A stretch of 56,252 bases of DNA from Lachnospiraceae bacterium (GCA_015056975.1 SVFG01000006.1:1-56252), one strand, 5' to 3'. Positions 1-8,491 are shown, numbered from the stretch's first letter. Translations and numbers: made by a program. The notes: generated by a model from the letters alone, not told the origin.

Positions 1-134
1 CACCATGACAGCCGCAGGCACGCTCTCGCTATGCTTCGCATCGCAGCGGTACTAAGCTCGCTTAATTGCATCTTGCGACGCAATTACCTCGCTAAGGACC
101 GGCGTGCTCAGAATGCGCTGCTTGTGTCATGGTG
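1..134. repeat. Intergenic imperfect palindrome (REP/foldback-like)
   Basis: The ends are perfect inverted copies: CACCATGACA at 1-10 and TGTCATGGTG at 125-134. Inside lies a second stem, AATTGC (64-69) against GCAATT (80-85), flanked by loosely matching arms (AGCGGTACTAAGC against GCTAAGGACCGGC). GC-rich, no convincing gene. It lies downstream of the minus-strand DUF3892 gene. The left end may extend beyond the window. Whether it is dispersed in the genome cannot be told from one copy. Confidence 0.5.
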
Positions 135-164
135 CCCCTCCCGGCCCCTGTCGCTTACTTGCAT

Positions 165-190
165 CATGGCTACCGTATTGCGGCAGCCAT
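165..190. other. Hairpin downstream of DUF3892 gene
   Basis: ATGGCT and AGCCAT, extended by CGG/CCG pairs with one mismatch, form a short stem about 20 bases past the end of the minus-strand DUF3892 gene. There is no clear U-tract on the minus strand, so a terminator role is only possible. Confidence 0.3.
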
Positions 191-205
191 ATTTTAGCTT
201 GAAAA

Positions 206-505
206 TCAGCCGCTTACGGACGGCAGGTTTCCGAGATTGTTGTTTTCACTTCCGTCAGGCAGTGATTTTAAATATTCGGAGTCCTTACGGTGGGCTACGC
301 CAACACCCTGAATTTCACCGGATTTTGCCATGGCAACGCCCTCTTCCTTGGAAACGGTGGAGCCATCGGAAAGCTGATAGCCGGTAATACGGCCGCTGTT
401 CTTAACAAGCCCCACAATTTCCTTGGCATCTGCCTTGGGACTTGGGACCTCGTCTAAAGCCGCATAGGCAAGCTGCGCGCCCAATTCTTTTTTATCTTTA
501 TCCAT
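206..505 (-). CDS. DUF3892 domain-containing protein
   Basis: A 99-residue protein. Its middle matches the DUF3892 pattern as I know it: ITGYQLSDGSTVSKEEGVAMAKSG (roughly residues 40-63) followed by a short 'GV..RKDSEYLKSLPDG' segment. This family is small, widespread in Firmicutes and has no settled function; it is often described as a two-beta-hairpin module that occurs alone or repeated. No signal peptide or membrane helix is seen, so it is probably cytoplasmic. The start ATG at 505 is preceded on the minus strand by GGAGAG at good spacing. It is alone on its strand here, with a palindromic region downstream. Family call is from recognised motif only. Confidence 0.75.
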   Translation of the reverse strand: MDKDKKELGAQLAYAALDEVPSPKADAKEIVGLVKNSGRITGYQLSDGSTVSKEEGVAMAKSGEIQGVGVAHRKDSEYLKSLPDGSENNNLGNLPSVSG

Positions 506-668
506 ATATACTCTCCAAAACTAAAAATGAATTATAAGTAACATTCTTAGTATTTGAAAGAAAGATAAAAATATACAGGGTTTAGATATAGATGTAGTAG
601 AATCAATGCGTCTGTGGTATGATAGTTGTAATTAATTATTTTCCGGAGTTAACCTAACCAAATTCATT

Positions 669-710
669 TCCTTGGGACTATATTACTGTAAGAAATAAAT
701 TACCCAAGGA
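669..710 (+). promoter_or_regulatory. Leader hairpin before hypothetical gene
   Basis: TCCTTGGG (669-676) and CCCAAGGA (703-710) form a perfect 8-bp stem around a 26-base AT-rich loop. It sits 41 bases before the ATG at 751 and has no U-tract after it. It may be a 5' leader structure or the operator of a divergent regulator. Confidence 0.3.
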
Positions 711-750
711 GATAATTAATAATTACTCAAAAGTAACGGAGGACAAGAAT

Positions 751-1533
751 ATGAAATACGGGGTATTTACATCAGAGACTTTGGAAATTGCACTTACGAA
801 AAATTGGGCATTGTGTCTGTACTATGACATAGAACGTTCCACTATCGGTTCTAAGCTGTATCGGGGCGATGAGGAGCGCAAAACACTGATTGCTGTTTGT
901 GAGCGGACACTTCCTAAAAAGAAGACTGTTTATGCATTTGAAGGTATAGACGGCAAGCTGCATACCAATGATGAGGAAGGGATAGGTAAGCTGTTAGGTT
1001 TACCTTTTACATATAGCCTTACGGATTTGCAGGAGATTGATGAAATTGAAATTACAGAAGGCTATGAAATGCCTGCCGCATATGAAAGCAATATTGCCGA
1101 ATGTCTGAAAAAATGGAGAATGGGAACAGAATTTAACCTGTCGGAAGAAGGCATGAATTTCAGTATGGTTACCAACAAGATTGAATATGTGTTTATGATG
1201 CTGGAGCAGGACTGCAACATTTATTGCGGAGCTTCTGTAAACATTCCTTATGAGGAGGGGATGTTTGGAAGCGGACAGTATTTTAGGTTTCGTAACTTTG
1301 CCGATAATTCGGCACCTTATTGTGGTTTTGGGTGCCAGCTTGGAAAATCTATCAGTAAACGGGAGGTACAAAAGGTAACCTGTGAATCCGGTACGTGCAC
1401 CATAACCGAGCAGGGCTTGTATTGGCCGTTAAAGAGATATACAGAGGAAGAAATTGTTTTAGGAGGCTGCGGCGGCGATGAATATATTTATTATCGCAAC
1501 GGCAATAAGGACGAGTATTTTAGGTGTGTATGA
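751..1533 (+). CDS. Hypothetical protein
   Basis: A 260-residue protein that I do not recognise. It starts at an ATG with CGGAGG eight bases upstream. It has no signal peptide or clear membrane helix. The sequence is acidic and rich in aromatic residues and cysteines, with a CGFGCQLG segment near residue 190 and GGCGGDEYIYY near residue 240. The many Cys and Gly residues in the C-terminal third could reflect metal binding or a beta-rich fold, but no canonical motif is present. It ends 15 bases before the metallophosphoesterase gene, so the two are likely co-transcribed. No function is inferred. Confidence 0.7.
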   Translation: MKYGVFTSETLEIALTKNWALCLYYDIERSTIGSKLYRGDEERKTLIAVCERTLPKKKTVYAFEGIDGKLHTNDEEGIGKLLGLPFTYSLTDLQEIDEIEITEGYEMPAAYESNIAECLKKWRMGTEFNLSEEGMNFSMVTNKIEYVFMMLEQDCNIYCGASVNIPYEEGMFGSGQYFRFRNFADNSAPYCGFGCQLGKSISKREVQKVTCESGTCTITEQGLYWPLKRYTEEEIVLGGCGGDEYIYYRNGNKDEYFRCV

Positions 1534-1548
1534 CGGAGAGTGACATAA

Positions 1549-2520
1549 ATGAGATTTGCAATTATTTCAGATATCCACGGTAATTTTCCGGCATTGAATG
1601 CGGTGTTGGCGGATGCGGAAGAAAACGGTGCGGAAAGCTATATTTTTGTGGGAGATTATTGCCTCAGTAATCCCTATCCGGATGAGTGCATTACCAGAAT
1701 CCGGGAGCTTGACAGTAAATATGTGATTCGGGGAAACGAAGAAAGATATTTAGAAAATCTGGTGGGAAAAGACCAAAGTACCTGGACGGATGGGCAGATG
1801 CAGATTTCCTATTGGAACTATCAAAATATCAGTCCGGATAATTTGGAGTACATATTATCCCTCCCCACAAAGCTGTCTGTTTCTGTGGGGGACGTGACCT
1901 TACGGATAGCCCATTCCTCAGAGGAATTCATAGAGGATGCGGAAGGCAGATTGTTTGGACCTGCAAAGGTAGCAAAACGATATCAGGACAGCTTTATCAC
2001 AGCGGAAACTTTTAGAGAGGATATCCGGAAATGCTTAAATGCGGACGTTCCCTTTTTGAATGCTTGGGCTGCGCTGGCAGATGGCGTCTACATTTTCGGG
2101 CATACCCATCTTCAATGGAGCTATCAGTCGAAGGATGGCAGGAAAGTGTTGCTAAATCCGGGCTCATGTGGTCTGCCATTGGATTGTGTGGAAGGTGGCA
2201 TGCCCTATACCCTGCTTGATATATCTGATAAAGAAACAGTTACAGTAGAGGAAAGAAGAGTTCCCTTTGATATGAAGAATTATCTGGAGAGTTTTAAGGC
2301 AAGTGACCAATTTGCAAAAGCGAATGTCTGGAGCAAGGTGATTATGAAGGAACTACAGGCAGCCAGAGAACATCTGACATTCTTCTTACAGGATGTGGAG
2401 AGATATGCCGATGAGATTGGTGATAAACAGAGACCATTTTCGGTACTCACATGGGAGCAGGGCTTTGCGCGGTGGCAGGGAAGGTGCAAGGAATGTGATT
2501 CCATGGAGGAGTTACCCTGA
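1549..2520 (+). CDS. Metallophosphoesterase (calcineurin-like)
   Basis: A 323-residue calcineurin-like phosphoesterase. The metal-binding motifs are in order: DIHGN with Asp8 and His10, GDY with Asp36, GNEE with Asn63, AHSSEEF with His122, and GHTH with His185 and His187. The third motif reads GNEE where many family members have GNHD or GNCD, so substrate choice may differ. It resembles the YfcE/MJ0936 phosphodiesterase branch in its N-terminal 220 residues; the C-terminal 100 residues are a charged helical extension. No signal peptide, so it acts in the cytoplasm. It follows the unknown gene at 751 closely and may share its message. The natural substrate is not known. Confidence 0.85.
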   Translation: MRFAIISDIHGNFPALNAVLADAEENGAESYIFVGDYCLSNPYPDECITRIRELDSKYVIRGNEERYLENLVGKDQSTWTDGQMQISYWNYQNISPDNLEYILSLPTKLSVSVGDVTLRIAHSSEEFIEDAEGRLFGPAKVAKRYQDSFITAETFREDIRKCLNADVPFLNAWAALADGVYIFGHTHLQWSYQSKDGRKVLLNPGSCGLPLDCVEGGMPYTLLDISDKETVTVEERRVPFDMKNYLESFKASDQFAKANVWSKVIMKELQAAREHLTFFLQDVERYADEIGDKQRPFSVLTWEQGFARWQGRCKECDSMEELP

Positions 2521-2706
2521 GGAAGATGCGTACTGCAAAATTGATGTTGCATGGTCAGTGAAATGGTGCTATGATTATAAAAAACAAGGAGGAAAGTACT
2601 ATATGAGAAGATATGTTATGTTTGCATAGCAGAGGCTATTGCAATGAAAAGTGAATTGTTATAGCCAAAGCTATTCCTAAAAGAAATATGAATTTAGGAG
2701 GCAAAT

Positions 2707-2976
2707 ATGGGCTATATAAAAGCAGAGAAGATTCTGCCGTTAGAAATAATAGAATTAATTCAGCAGTATGTTGACGGACAAAATATTTATATTCCGAGAA
2801 AATCGGAGAACCGCCTGGAGTGGGGCGCCGGTACTGAAATCAAGCAGGAGCTTCATTCACGGAATCAGCAGATATATGCAGATTATCAGTCGGGAATAGC
2901 AGTGTCAGAGCTGGCATGCAGGTATTATCTGTCAGTCAAAAGCATACAGCGTATTCTTAGAAATTATCGAACATAA
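2707..2976 (+). CDS. CD3324-family HTH protein
   Basis: An 89-residue protein that resembles the small clostridial 'CD3324 family', which is related to Mor-like helix-turn-helix proteins. The N-terminus MGYIKAEKILPLEIIELIQQY is typical of that group. The C-terminus, roughly residues 62-88 (SGIAVSELACRYYLSVKSIQRI), reads as a helix-turn-helix. In this family the proteins are thought to bind DNA, but targets are unknown. The ATG has TAGGAGG at good distance. A strong hairpin with a T-rich tail follows the stop codon. It stands alone between the phosphoesterase and a GNAT gene. Confidence 0.75.
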   Translation: MGYIKAEKILPLEIIELIQQYVDGQNIYIPRKSENRLEWGAGTEIKQELHSRNQQIYADYQSGIAVSELACRYYLSVKSIQRILRNYRT

Positions 2977-2983
2977 AGGAGTG

Positions 2984-3030
2984 GGCCGATACGGGAACAG
3001 GAAAATCAGTATCGGCTCATTTTTATTTCA
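2984..3030 (+). terminator. Rho-independent terminator after CD3324-family gene
   Basis: GCCGATAC (2985-2992) pairs with GTATCGGC (3009-3016), followed by TCATTTTTATTT. It starts eight bases after the stop codon. Confidence 0.75.
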
Positions 3031-3138
3031 AAAAAAGTATGAGGTGGTTGTTTCCGTCGGGTAGTGCTAAAATAAAAATTGTGGCAGTGGAGTCTGTCAC
3101 AGATTAAAAGCAGGCAGAGTTTATAGAGGAGATTCAGA

Positions 3139-4005
3139 ATGTTTGAAATCGTAAAGAATTATAGAGATAATGAGGAATTAAGACATAGTTTTAATGATTT
3201 GGCAGGGAAGACCTTTGGGCTTAACTTTGAGGACTGGTATCAGAATGGTTTTTGGACAGATAACTATAACCCTTATTCTGTTGTAAGTGACGGTAGAGTG
3301 GTGGCTAATGTGTCCGTGAACCATACGGATATGGAGATAAATGGAGCGGTGAAGCATTTTTTACAGCTTGGAACGGTGATGACGGAGGAAGCCTATCGGA
3401 ACCGTGGGCTTAGCAGAAAAATCATGGAGCAGATAGAAGTGGATTTTGATGGAAAGGTGGATGGCTATTACCTTTTCGGCAACGACAGTGTGCTGGATTT
3501 TTATCCACGGTTCGGTTTTCGGAAGGCAAAGGAATATCAATATGCAAAGAAAGTGTCAAACAAAGGGGAAGCACAGGTTAAGAGGGTGATTATGAACAAT
3601 CCCGAGAGTTGGGAGCAGTTGCAGGATGTTATGCGGCGTAACGTGTTTGGTGGTAGGTTTGATATGGTAAATAACAGCGAACTCATTATGTTTTATGTGA
3701 CAAAATTTATGCAGGAAGATGTATACTACCATGAGGCCACGGATACCTATGTGATTGCAGAGGCAGAAGAGGGAAAACTGTTTATTCACAATGTATTCTC
3801 GACTACACTTGAAGACCTTGATGAAGTGATAGCCCTGTTTGGAGCGGATATCAAGGAGGTTACTCTGGGCTTTGTACCAATGGAAGCAGAAGGGTATACC
3901 GTGACAGAATATCATGAGGAGGATTGCACCTTTTTTATCAAGGGGGAAGCGCTTAATGTGGTAGAAACGGATAAGTTGAGGATTCCAACCTTGTCCCATG
4001 CGTAA
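3139..4005 (+). CDS. GNAT family N-acetyltransferase
   Basis: A 288-residue GNAT-type acetyltransferase. The acetyl-CoA loop is at residues 87-92 (RNRGLS) after a hydrophobic strand (LGTVMTEEAY), and the typical 'FGNDSVLDFYPRFGF' segment at about 113-127 matches the last GNAT strand-helix unit. The first 140 residues carry the catalytic fold; the remaining 150 form a second domain of unknown role, possibly a second, degenerate GNAT or sterol-carrier-like domain. The enzyme would move acetyl from acetyl-CoA to an unknown amine in the cytoplasm. ATG 3139 follows AGAGGAG. A terminator follows immediately, so it is probably a single-gene unit. Confidence 0.8.
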   Translation: MFEIVKNYRDNEELRHSFNDLAGKTFGLNFEDWYQNGFWTDNYNPYSVVSDGRVVANVSVNHTDMEINGAVKHFLQLGTVMTEEAYRNRGLSRKIMEQIEVDFDGKVDGYYLFGNDSVLDFYPRFGFRKAKEYQYAKKVSNKGEAQVKRVIMNNPESWEQLQDVMRRNVFGGRFDMVNNSELIMFYVTKFMQEDVYYHEATDTYVIAEAEEGKLFIHNVFSTTLEDLDEVIALFGADIKEVTLGFVPMEAEGYTVTEYHEEDCTFFIKGEALNVVETDKLRIPTLSHA

Positions 4006-4014
4006 GAGATAACG

Positions 4015-4048
4015 AAGCTGTTGCATCATTGATGCGACAGCTTTTTTT
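4015..4048 (+). terminator. Terminator after GNAT gene
   Basis: AAGCTGTTGCATCA (4015-4028) pairs with TGATGCGACAGCTT (4030-4043) with one wobble, followed by a run of seven T. Confidence 0.85.
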
Positions 4049-4110
4049 GTTGACTATGTTGTGTGGGCAAGATAAAATAGAAGTAAAGATAAGTGAAGGA
4101 GAAAACAGCA

Positions 4111-4959
4111 ATGAACTATATTTATGAAATGCCTGCGGCAATGCTTAAGGAGACAGACAAAAAGGGAACGGTAGAGCGATTTTATTATGACACTGAGACC
4201 TACGATGCAGAAGGCTCTCATGCTTTACATAAGGGAGCTTGGGTATATTTGCCCTATGGTTATGATGCTTCCAAGAAGTACAATGTTTTATATTTATTGC
4301 ATGGTGGCGGAGTAAACGAGGACTGGTGGTTTAAGATGTTCCCGGATACCGTGACTATTTTGGACAACATGATGGCACAGGGTATTTGTGAGCCCTGTAT
4401 TATTGTGACTCCCACCTACTATCGCGGCGAGGAGAATGAAAAGAGCGGAGAATATATCACGGAGCAGTTCCGTTTCGAGCTGCGAAAGGACCTAATCCCT
4501 GCCATTGAGAGTAAGTATTCCACCTTTGCTTGTGGTGATGTGACGGAGGAGAATCTGATTAAGACCCGTGCTCACAGAGCCTGTGCAGGACTTTCCTTAG
4601 GCTCCATGACAACCTATCGTGCGGGACTATACAACAATTTCGATTTGTTCTCATGGTACGGTCCTTTCTCCGGCTGCGGCGGCCCTAGAGGCGTACGCGA
4701 AAACGAGGCGAAGCGTATAACAGAGACCTTGGTTGAGGGAGAAAAGAAGGGATTTAAGCTGGATTATATGTTCTGTGGAAACGGTGATAAGGATATTGCC
4801 TATGCAGAGCACACTGAGATTATGGAGAAGGCACTTGAGATGTGTCCTATATTAAAGCCCGGTGAGAATTATGATTTTTATACCATTCCCGGCGGTGTGC
4901 ATGACATGAAGGCATGGCAGCTGCATCTTTATCATGCCTTGCAGGTATTCTTTGTGTAA
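4111..4959 (+). CDS. CE1-type esterase (alpha/beta hydrolase)
   Basis: A 282-residue alpha/beta hydrolase of the esterase D / carbohydrate esterase family 1 type, similar in layout to intracellular feruloyl or acetyl xylan esterases. The oxyanion region is YLLHGGG (61-67), the nucleophile Ser162 sits in GLSLG, the acid is likely Asp226 or Asp228 in GNGDKD, and the base is His264 in GGVHDMKAW. No signal peptide, so it would act on imported xylo-oligosaccharides in the cytoplasm, which fits the xylan locus at 37.7-45.1 kb. I chose ATG 4111 because AAGGAG lies ten bases upstream; a GTG at 4093 is upstream of that site. Substrate (ferulate or acetate) is inferred only. Confidence 0.8.
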   Translation: MNYIYEMPAAMLKETDKKGTVERFYYDTETYDAEGSHALHKGAWVYLPYGYDASKKYNVLYLLHGGGVNEDWWFKMFPDTVTILDNMMAQGICEPCIIVTPTYYRGEENEKSGEYITEQFRFELRKDLIPAIESKYSTFACGDVTEENLIKTRAHRACAGLSLGSMTTYRAGLYNNFDLFSWYGPFSGCGGPRGVRENEAKRITETLVEGEKKGFKLDYMFCGNGDKDIAYAEHTEIMEKALEMCPILKPGENYDFYTIPGGVHDMKAWQLHLYHALQVFFV

Positions 4960-4994
4960 GGTTTCAGGATGTAAATATGCAGATGGAGCAGAAT

Positions 4995-5420
4995 ATGAAT
5001 ATTTATCAACACAAAGTACAGTATTACGAGACAGATAAGATGGGAATTGTTCATCATTCCAACTATATCCGCTGGATGGAGGAAGCCAGAATTGATTTCT
5101 TAAGTCAGGTGGGCTGGGATTTAGAGTCCCTGGAGGATATGGGAGTGGTTTCTCCCGTGATTTCGGTAGAGAGTAAATATATATGCACTACCAAGTTTCC
5201 CGAGGTGATTTCCATAGAGGTATGGGTAGAAGAATTCCGTGGAGTTAAGCTTAAATTGGGATATGAGATGAGGCGTGAAGATGTGGTGGTAAACAGAGCC
5301 ACGTCAGAGCACTGCTTTTTAAAAGCAGACGGCAGCATCGTAAATGTAAAGCGGGAGTATCCGGCCTTTTATGAGACATTGTGCAGTCTGGCAGAAGAAA
5401 GACAAAATCAAAGCAGATAA
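4995..5420 (+). CDS. Acyl-CoA thioesterase, YbgC/4HBT hotdog family
   Basis: A 141-residue hotdog-fold protein from the preferred ATG. The 4HBT signature is clear: YYETDKMGIVHHSNYIRWM at about residues 10-28, with the catalytic Asp in 'ETDKMGIVHHSNY', and a later beta-strand block ending with EHCFLKADGSI. Such enzymes hydrolyse short or aromatic acyl-CoA thioesters in the cytoplasm. The start at 4995 has GGAG at ideal spacing; ATG 4977 is a possible longer start. It lies 35 bases after the CE1 esterase and three bases before the rRNA methyltransferase, so all three form an operon. The physiological acyl group is unknown; with an upstream feruloyl/acetyl esterase a role in removing an acyl-CoA is possible but not shown. 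Confidence 0.85.
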   Translation: MNIYQHKVQYYETDKMGIVHHSNYIRWMEEARIDFLSQVGWDLESLEDMGVVSPVISVESKYICTTKFPEVISIEVWVEEFRGVKLKLGYEMRREDVVVNRATSEHCFLKADGSIVNVKREYPAFYETLCSLAEERQNQSR

Positions 5421-5423
5421 GGG

Positions 5424-6596
5424 ATGACCGAAAGTAATATGAGCTTGAATACAAAAAAGCAATTACCCTGCCCGGTGGCGGACAAATGCGGCGGTTGCCA
5501 TTTGTTGCATTTATCCTATGCAGAGCAATTGAAACTGAAAGAAAAAAGATTACATGAGTTGTGCGGAAAATTCGGAAAATTTGAGCCGATTATAGGCATG
5601 GAACAGTCTTATTATTATAGGAATAAAGTACATGCGGCTTTCGGTGAAGACAGAAAGCACAATATTATTTCCGGAATTTACGAGGAGAGTACACACCGCA
5701 TTGTTCCGGTGGATTCCTGTCTGTTGGAGAATCAAAAGGCGGATGCCATTATTGTAAGCATAAGGAAGCTGATGAAATCCTTTAAGATGCGCCCCTATAA
5801 TGAGAGGAGCGGTTATGGACTCTTGCGACATGTTTTGGTGCGCACAGGATACTTTACCGGACAGATTATGGTGGTGCTGGTATTGACCTCCCCCATACTG
5901 CCCTCTAAGAATAATTTCGTGAAAGCTCTGTTAAAGGAGCATCCTGAGATAACAACCATAGTAGTGAATGTTAACAACCGTTTCACCAGTATGGTGCTCG
6001 GTGACAAAGAACAGGTAATATACGGAAAAGGTTATATTGAGGATGAACTGCTTGGAAAGACCTTCCGCATTTCCTCCAAATCCTTTTATCAGGTGAATCC
6101 GATACAGACACAGACTCTTTACGGTAAAGCCATGGAGTTTGCAGGTCTGACAGGTAAGGAAGTGGTGCTGGATGCCTATTGCGGAACAGGAACCATAGGT
6201 CTGATTGCCTCTGATAACGCCAAAGAGGTTATCGGTGTGGAGTTGAATAAGGCAGCAGTACAGGATGCGAGGACAAATGCAAAGCGCAATCAGGTTAAGA
6301 ATATATCCTTTTATGAAAAGGATGCGGGAGAGTTCATGGTGCAGCTGGCTTCTCAGGGGGGCAAGGTGGATGTGGTGATAATGGATCCGCCCAGAGCAGG
6401 CAGTGATGAGGCTTTTTTGAGCTCATTGGTTACGCTATCGCCCAAAAAGATAGTATATATTTCCTGTAATCCTGAGACCCTTGCCAGAGATTTGAAGTAT
6501 TTGACGAAAAAAGGATATCGTATGAAAAAGGGTGTGGGTGTGGACATGTTCCCCTGGACCAATTCCATAGAGGCAGTGTGCTTTTTGGAAAAGTGA
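5424..6596 (+). CDS. rlmD: 23S rRNA (uracil-5-)-methyltransferase, RlmD/RumA type
   Basis: A 390-residue SAM-dependent RNA m5U methyltransferase. An iron-sulfur cluster site is visible: Cys16, Cys22, Cys25 (C-x5-C-x2-C) and Cys99. The SAM fold has DAYCGTGTIG (250-259), DPPRAG (321-326) and the catalytic Cys348 in YISCNP. The family methylates uracil in 23S rRNA (U1939 and, in Firmicutes, sometimes also U747). The usual N-terminal TRAM RNA-binding domain is missing: the cysteine cluster begins at residue 16. This makes it shorter than E. coli RumA (about 430 residues). It starts three bases after the thioesterase stop. Which uracil is modified cannot be told from the sequence, so the symbol is provisional. 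Confidence 0.85.
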   Translation: MTESNMSLNTKKQLPCPVADKCGGCHLLHLSYAEQLKLKEKRLHELCGKFGKFEPIIGMEQSYYYRNKVHAAFGEDRKHNIISGIYEESTHRIVPVDSCLLENQKADAIIVSIRKLMKSFKMRPYNERSGYGLLRHVLVRTGYFTGQIMVVLVLTSPILPSKNNFVKALLKEHPEITTIVVNVNNRFTSMVLGDKEQVIYGKGYIEDELLGKTFRISSKSFYQVNPIQTQTLYGKAMEFAGLTGKEVVLDAYCGTGTIGLIASDNAKEVIGVELNKAAVQDARTNAKRNQVKNISFYEKDAGEFMVQLASQGGKVDVVIMDPPRAGSDEAFLSSLVTLSPKKIVYISCNPETLARDLKYLTKKGYRMKKGVGVDMFPWTNSIEAVCFLEK

Positions 6597-6616
6597 CAGA
6601 TAAAGGAGGCAATCCT

Positions 6617-8485
6617 ATGAATATAAAAATACAGTGTTGCGGATTGGTTTTATTATTTGTTTTGGGTATTATCTATTCAAGAAAGAAGACCATACGACTA
6701 AGCATATCAAGAGTTTTTATGCGCTTTTTCAGTGTTACATTTCTATGCATATTGTTGGATATTGCATCAGTGTTTGCCATTGTACGGACAGATTTGTTTT
6801 CAGAGACAGCAAAGAATGTAATATGTAAGCTATATCTGATAAGTATTACATTTACGGCACTTTGGGGTTTGGCATATGTCTGCGTAGAAATTTATGCCAT
6901 TGGTAAGGAGCGTCGGCAGGTTATGTTGGTGGCTGAGATAGCTACTATAATCGGAGATTTGCTTATTTGCATGTTGCCGCTTTACAGCGTTCATGATAAT
7001 GTGCGCGGAACAGTATATACATATGGACCGAGTACCATTGCTACATATTTGGTGGCACTAGGCATGATGTTAGTAAGTAGCATTTTAATCTTTTTGAATA
7101 AGAACAAGATGAATAGAAGCAGGCGTGGTGCTATTCTGATATGGATGGTACTTTGGATTGCGGCTGCAGTTATACAGTTTTTCATTCCGGAGTTGTTGAT
7201 TATAGGATATGCAGCAGCCATAGGTATTATGGTGTTATATCTGAAATTTGAAAATCCGGAGAGCAATATTGAACATAGAACAGGCTTCTTTAATCAGAGT
7301 GCATTGTATCGTTACATAAATGAATTTAATCGAAATAAGCATGATTTTTCGCTGTTGTATATTGATATCGGAATAAATGTCTATGATACGCTAAAAGGAT
7401 TTATTGCGGATTATCTGGATAAGATTCCCAATGTAACTAAGTTTGCTATTACGCAGGATGAGCTTATTTTGTTATTTCAGGATAAGGAGTATGCAGAAAC
7501 GGTTATTGAAAAACTCCTAAAGCGTTTCGGAGAAGGTTGGGGTAAGGGCTTGGCATTTTACTTACAACCCAACTGGATTTATTTGGAAAATGCATCATTA
7601 CTCAGGGAAGAAAGAGATTATTTCTATTTATTACATCGTATTAAGACCAATGAACTGCAGTATGTAAACAATCATTTTGTAAGGGTAAATGAAGAGATGG
7701 TTGCGTTGATGTACAAGGACAGTGAGCGTGAGCATCAGCTTTCTGATGCCATGGATGCAAATCGCGTGGAAGTATTTTATCAGCCCATATACTCTGTTAA
7801 GGAGCGCAAAATTGTATCTGCGGAAGCATTGGTGCGCATTAAAGATGAGGAAGGTCGGATTGTATATCCTTCGGAATTTATTGATGTTGCAGAAAAGAAC
7901 AACATGATATTAAAGCTTGGAAAGATGGTTTTTGAGCAGATATGTATCTTTATCAAAAATCATGATATGGAGGAATTGGGACTTCATTGCATTGATGTAA
8001 ACCTTTCGGTAATCCAATGCTCTTATCAGAGCCTTGCTCAGGAATTTATAGAAATCATGGAAAAGTATCAGGTGAATCCCAAGTATATCAATCTGGAAAT
8101 CACAGAGACCGCTTCTGTCAGTGCAAAACAGAGATTGCTTGAAAATATGAAGCGGTTAATGGATTACGGAGTGGTGTTCTCACTGGATGATTTTGGTACG
8201 GGTCAGTCTAATCTGGATTATATGCTGGATATGCCGGTGAGTACCATTAAATTCGACAGAGAGCTTATCAATGCTTATTTTGAGAGTAGTAAAGCAAAGT
8301 ACATATTGGAAGCAGTTCTTCAGATGATTCAGGGAATGGATTTGCAAACCATATCAGAAGGTATTGAGACAAAAGAACAGCTTGATATGATGGAGAAGCT
8401 GGGTGTGGATTATATTCAGGGCTATTATTTTTCCAAGCCGGTTTGTGAAAAAGATTTTTTGGAGTATATAACAAGTTGGAAGTAA
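6617..8485 (+). CDS. Membrane EAL-domain c-di-GMP phosphodiesterase with degenerate GGDEF
   Basis: A 622-residue protein. The first about 210 residues hold several hydrophobic helices, probably a sensor membrane domain. A degenerate GGDEF domain follows (about 215-365): the signature position reads ITQDELILLF, so cyclase activity is unlikely. The EAL domain (about 375-622) appears active: EAL near residue 403, DVNLS, LEITET, DDFGTGQ, IKFD, SEGIET and a final QGYYFSKP. It should hydrolyse cyclic di-GMP to pGpG at the inner face of the membrane. ATG 6617 has AAAGGAGG upstream; a longer start at 6578 would overlap the methyltransferase gene. A strong terminator follows. It shares the transcription direction of the upstream genes with a 20-base gap. 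Confidence 0.85.
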   Translation: MNIKIQCCGLVLLFVLGIIYSRKKTIRLSISRVFMRFFSVTFLCILLDIASVFAIVRTDLFSETAKNVICKLYLISITFTALWGLAYVCVEIYAIGKERRQVMLVAEIATIIGDLLICMLPLYSVHDNVRGTVYTYGPSTIATYLVALGMMLVSSILIFLNKNKMNRSRRGAILIWMVLWIAAAVIQFFIPELLIIGYAAAIGIMVLYLKFENPESNIEHRTGFFNQSALYRYINEFNRNKHDFSLLYIDIGINVYDTLKGFIADYLDKIPNVTKFAITQDELILLFQDKEYAETVIEKLLKRFGEGWGKGLAFYLQPNWIYLENASLLREERDYFYLLHRIKTNELQYVNNHFVRVNEEMVALMYKDSEREHQLSDAMDANRVEVFYQPIYSVKERKIVSAEALVRIKDEEGRIVYPSEFIDVAEKNNMILKLGKMVFEQICIFIKNHDMEELGLHCIDVNLSVIQCSYQSLAQEFIEIMEKYQVNPKYINLEITETASVSAKQRLLENMKRLMDYGVVFSLDDFGTGQSNLDYMLDMPVSTIKFDRELINAYFESSKAKYILEAVLQMIQGMDLQTISEGIETKEQLDMMEKLGVDYIQGYYFSKPVCEKDFLEYITSWK

Positions 8486-8491
8486 ATATTA

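Noticed and set aside
31..387. Plus-strand reading frame of 118 codons at the window start
   Set aside because: It has no RBS, runs through the palindromic element and overlaps the DUF3892 gene antisense. The protein shows no family trait.
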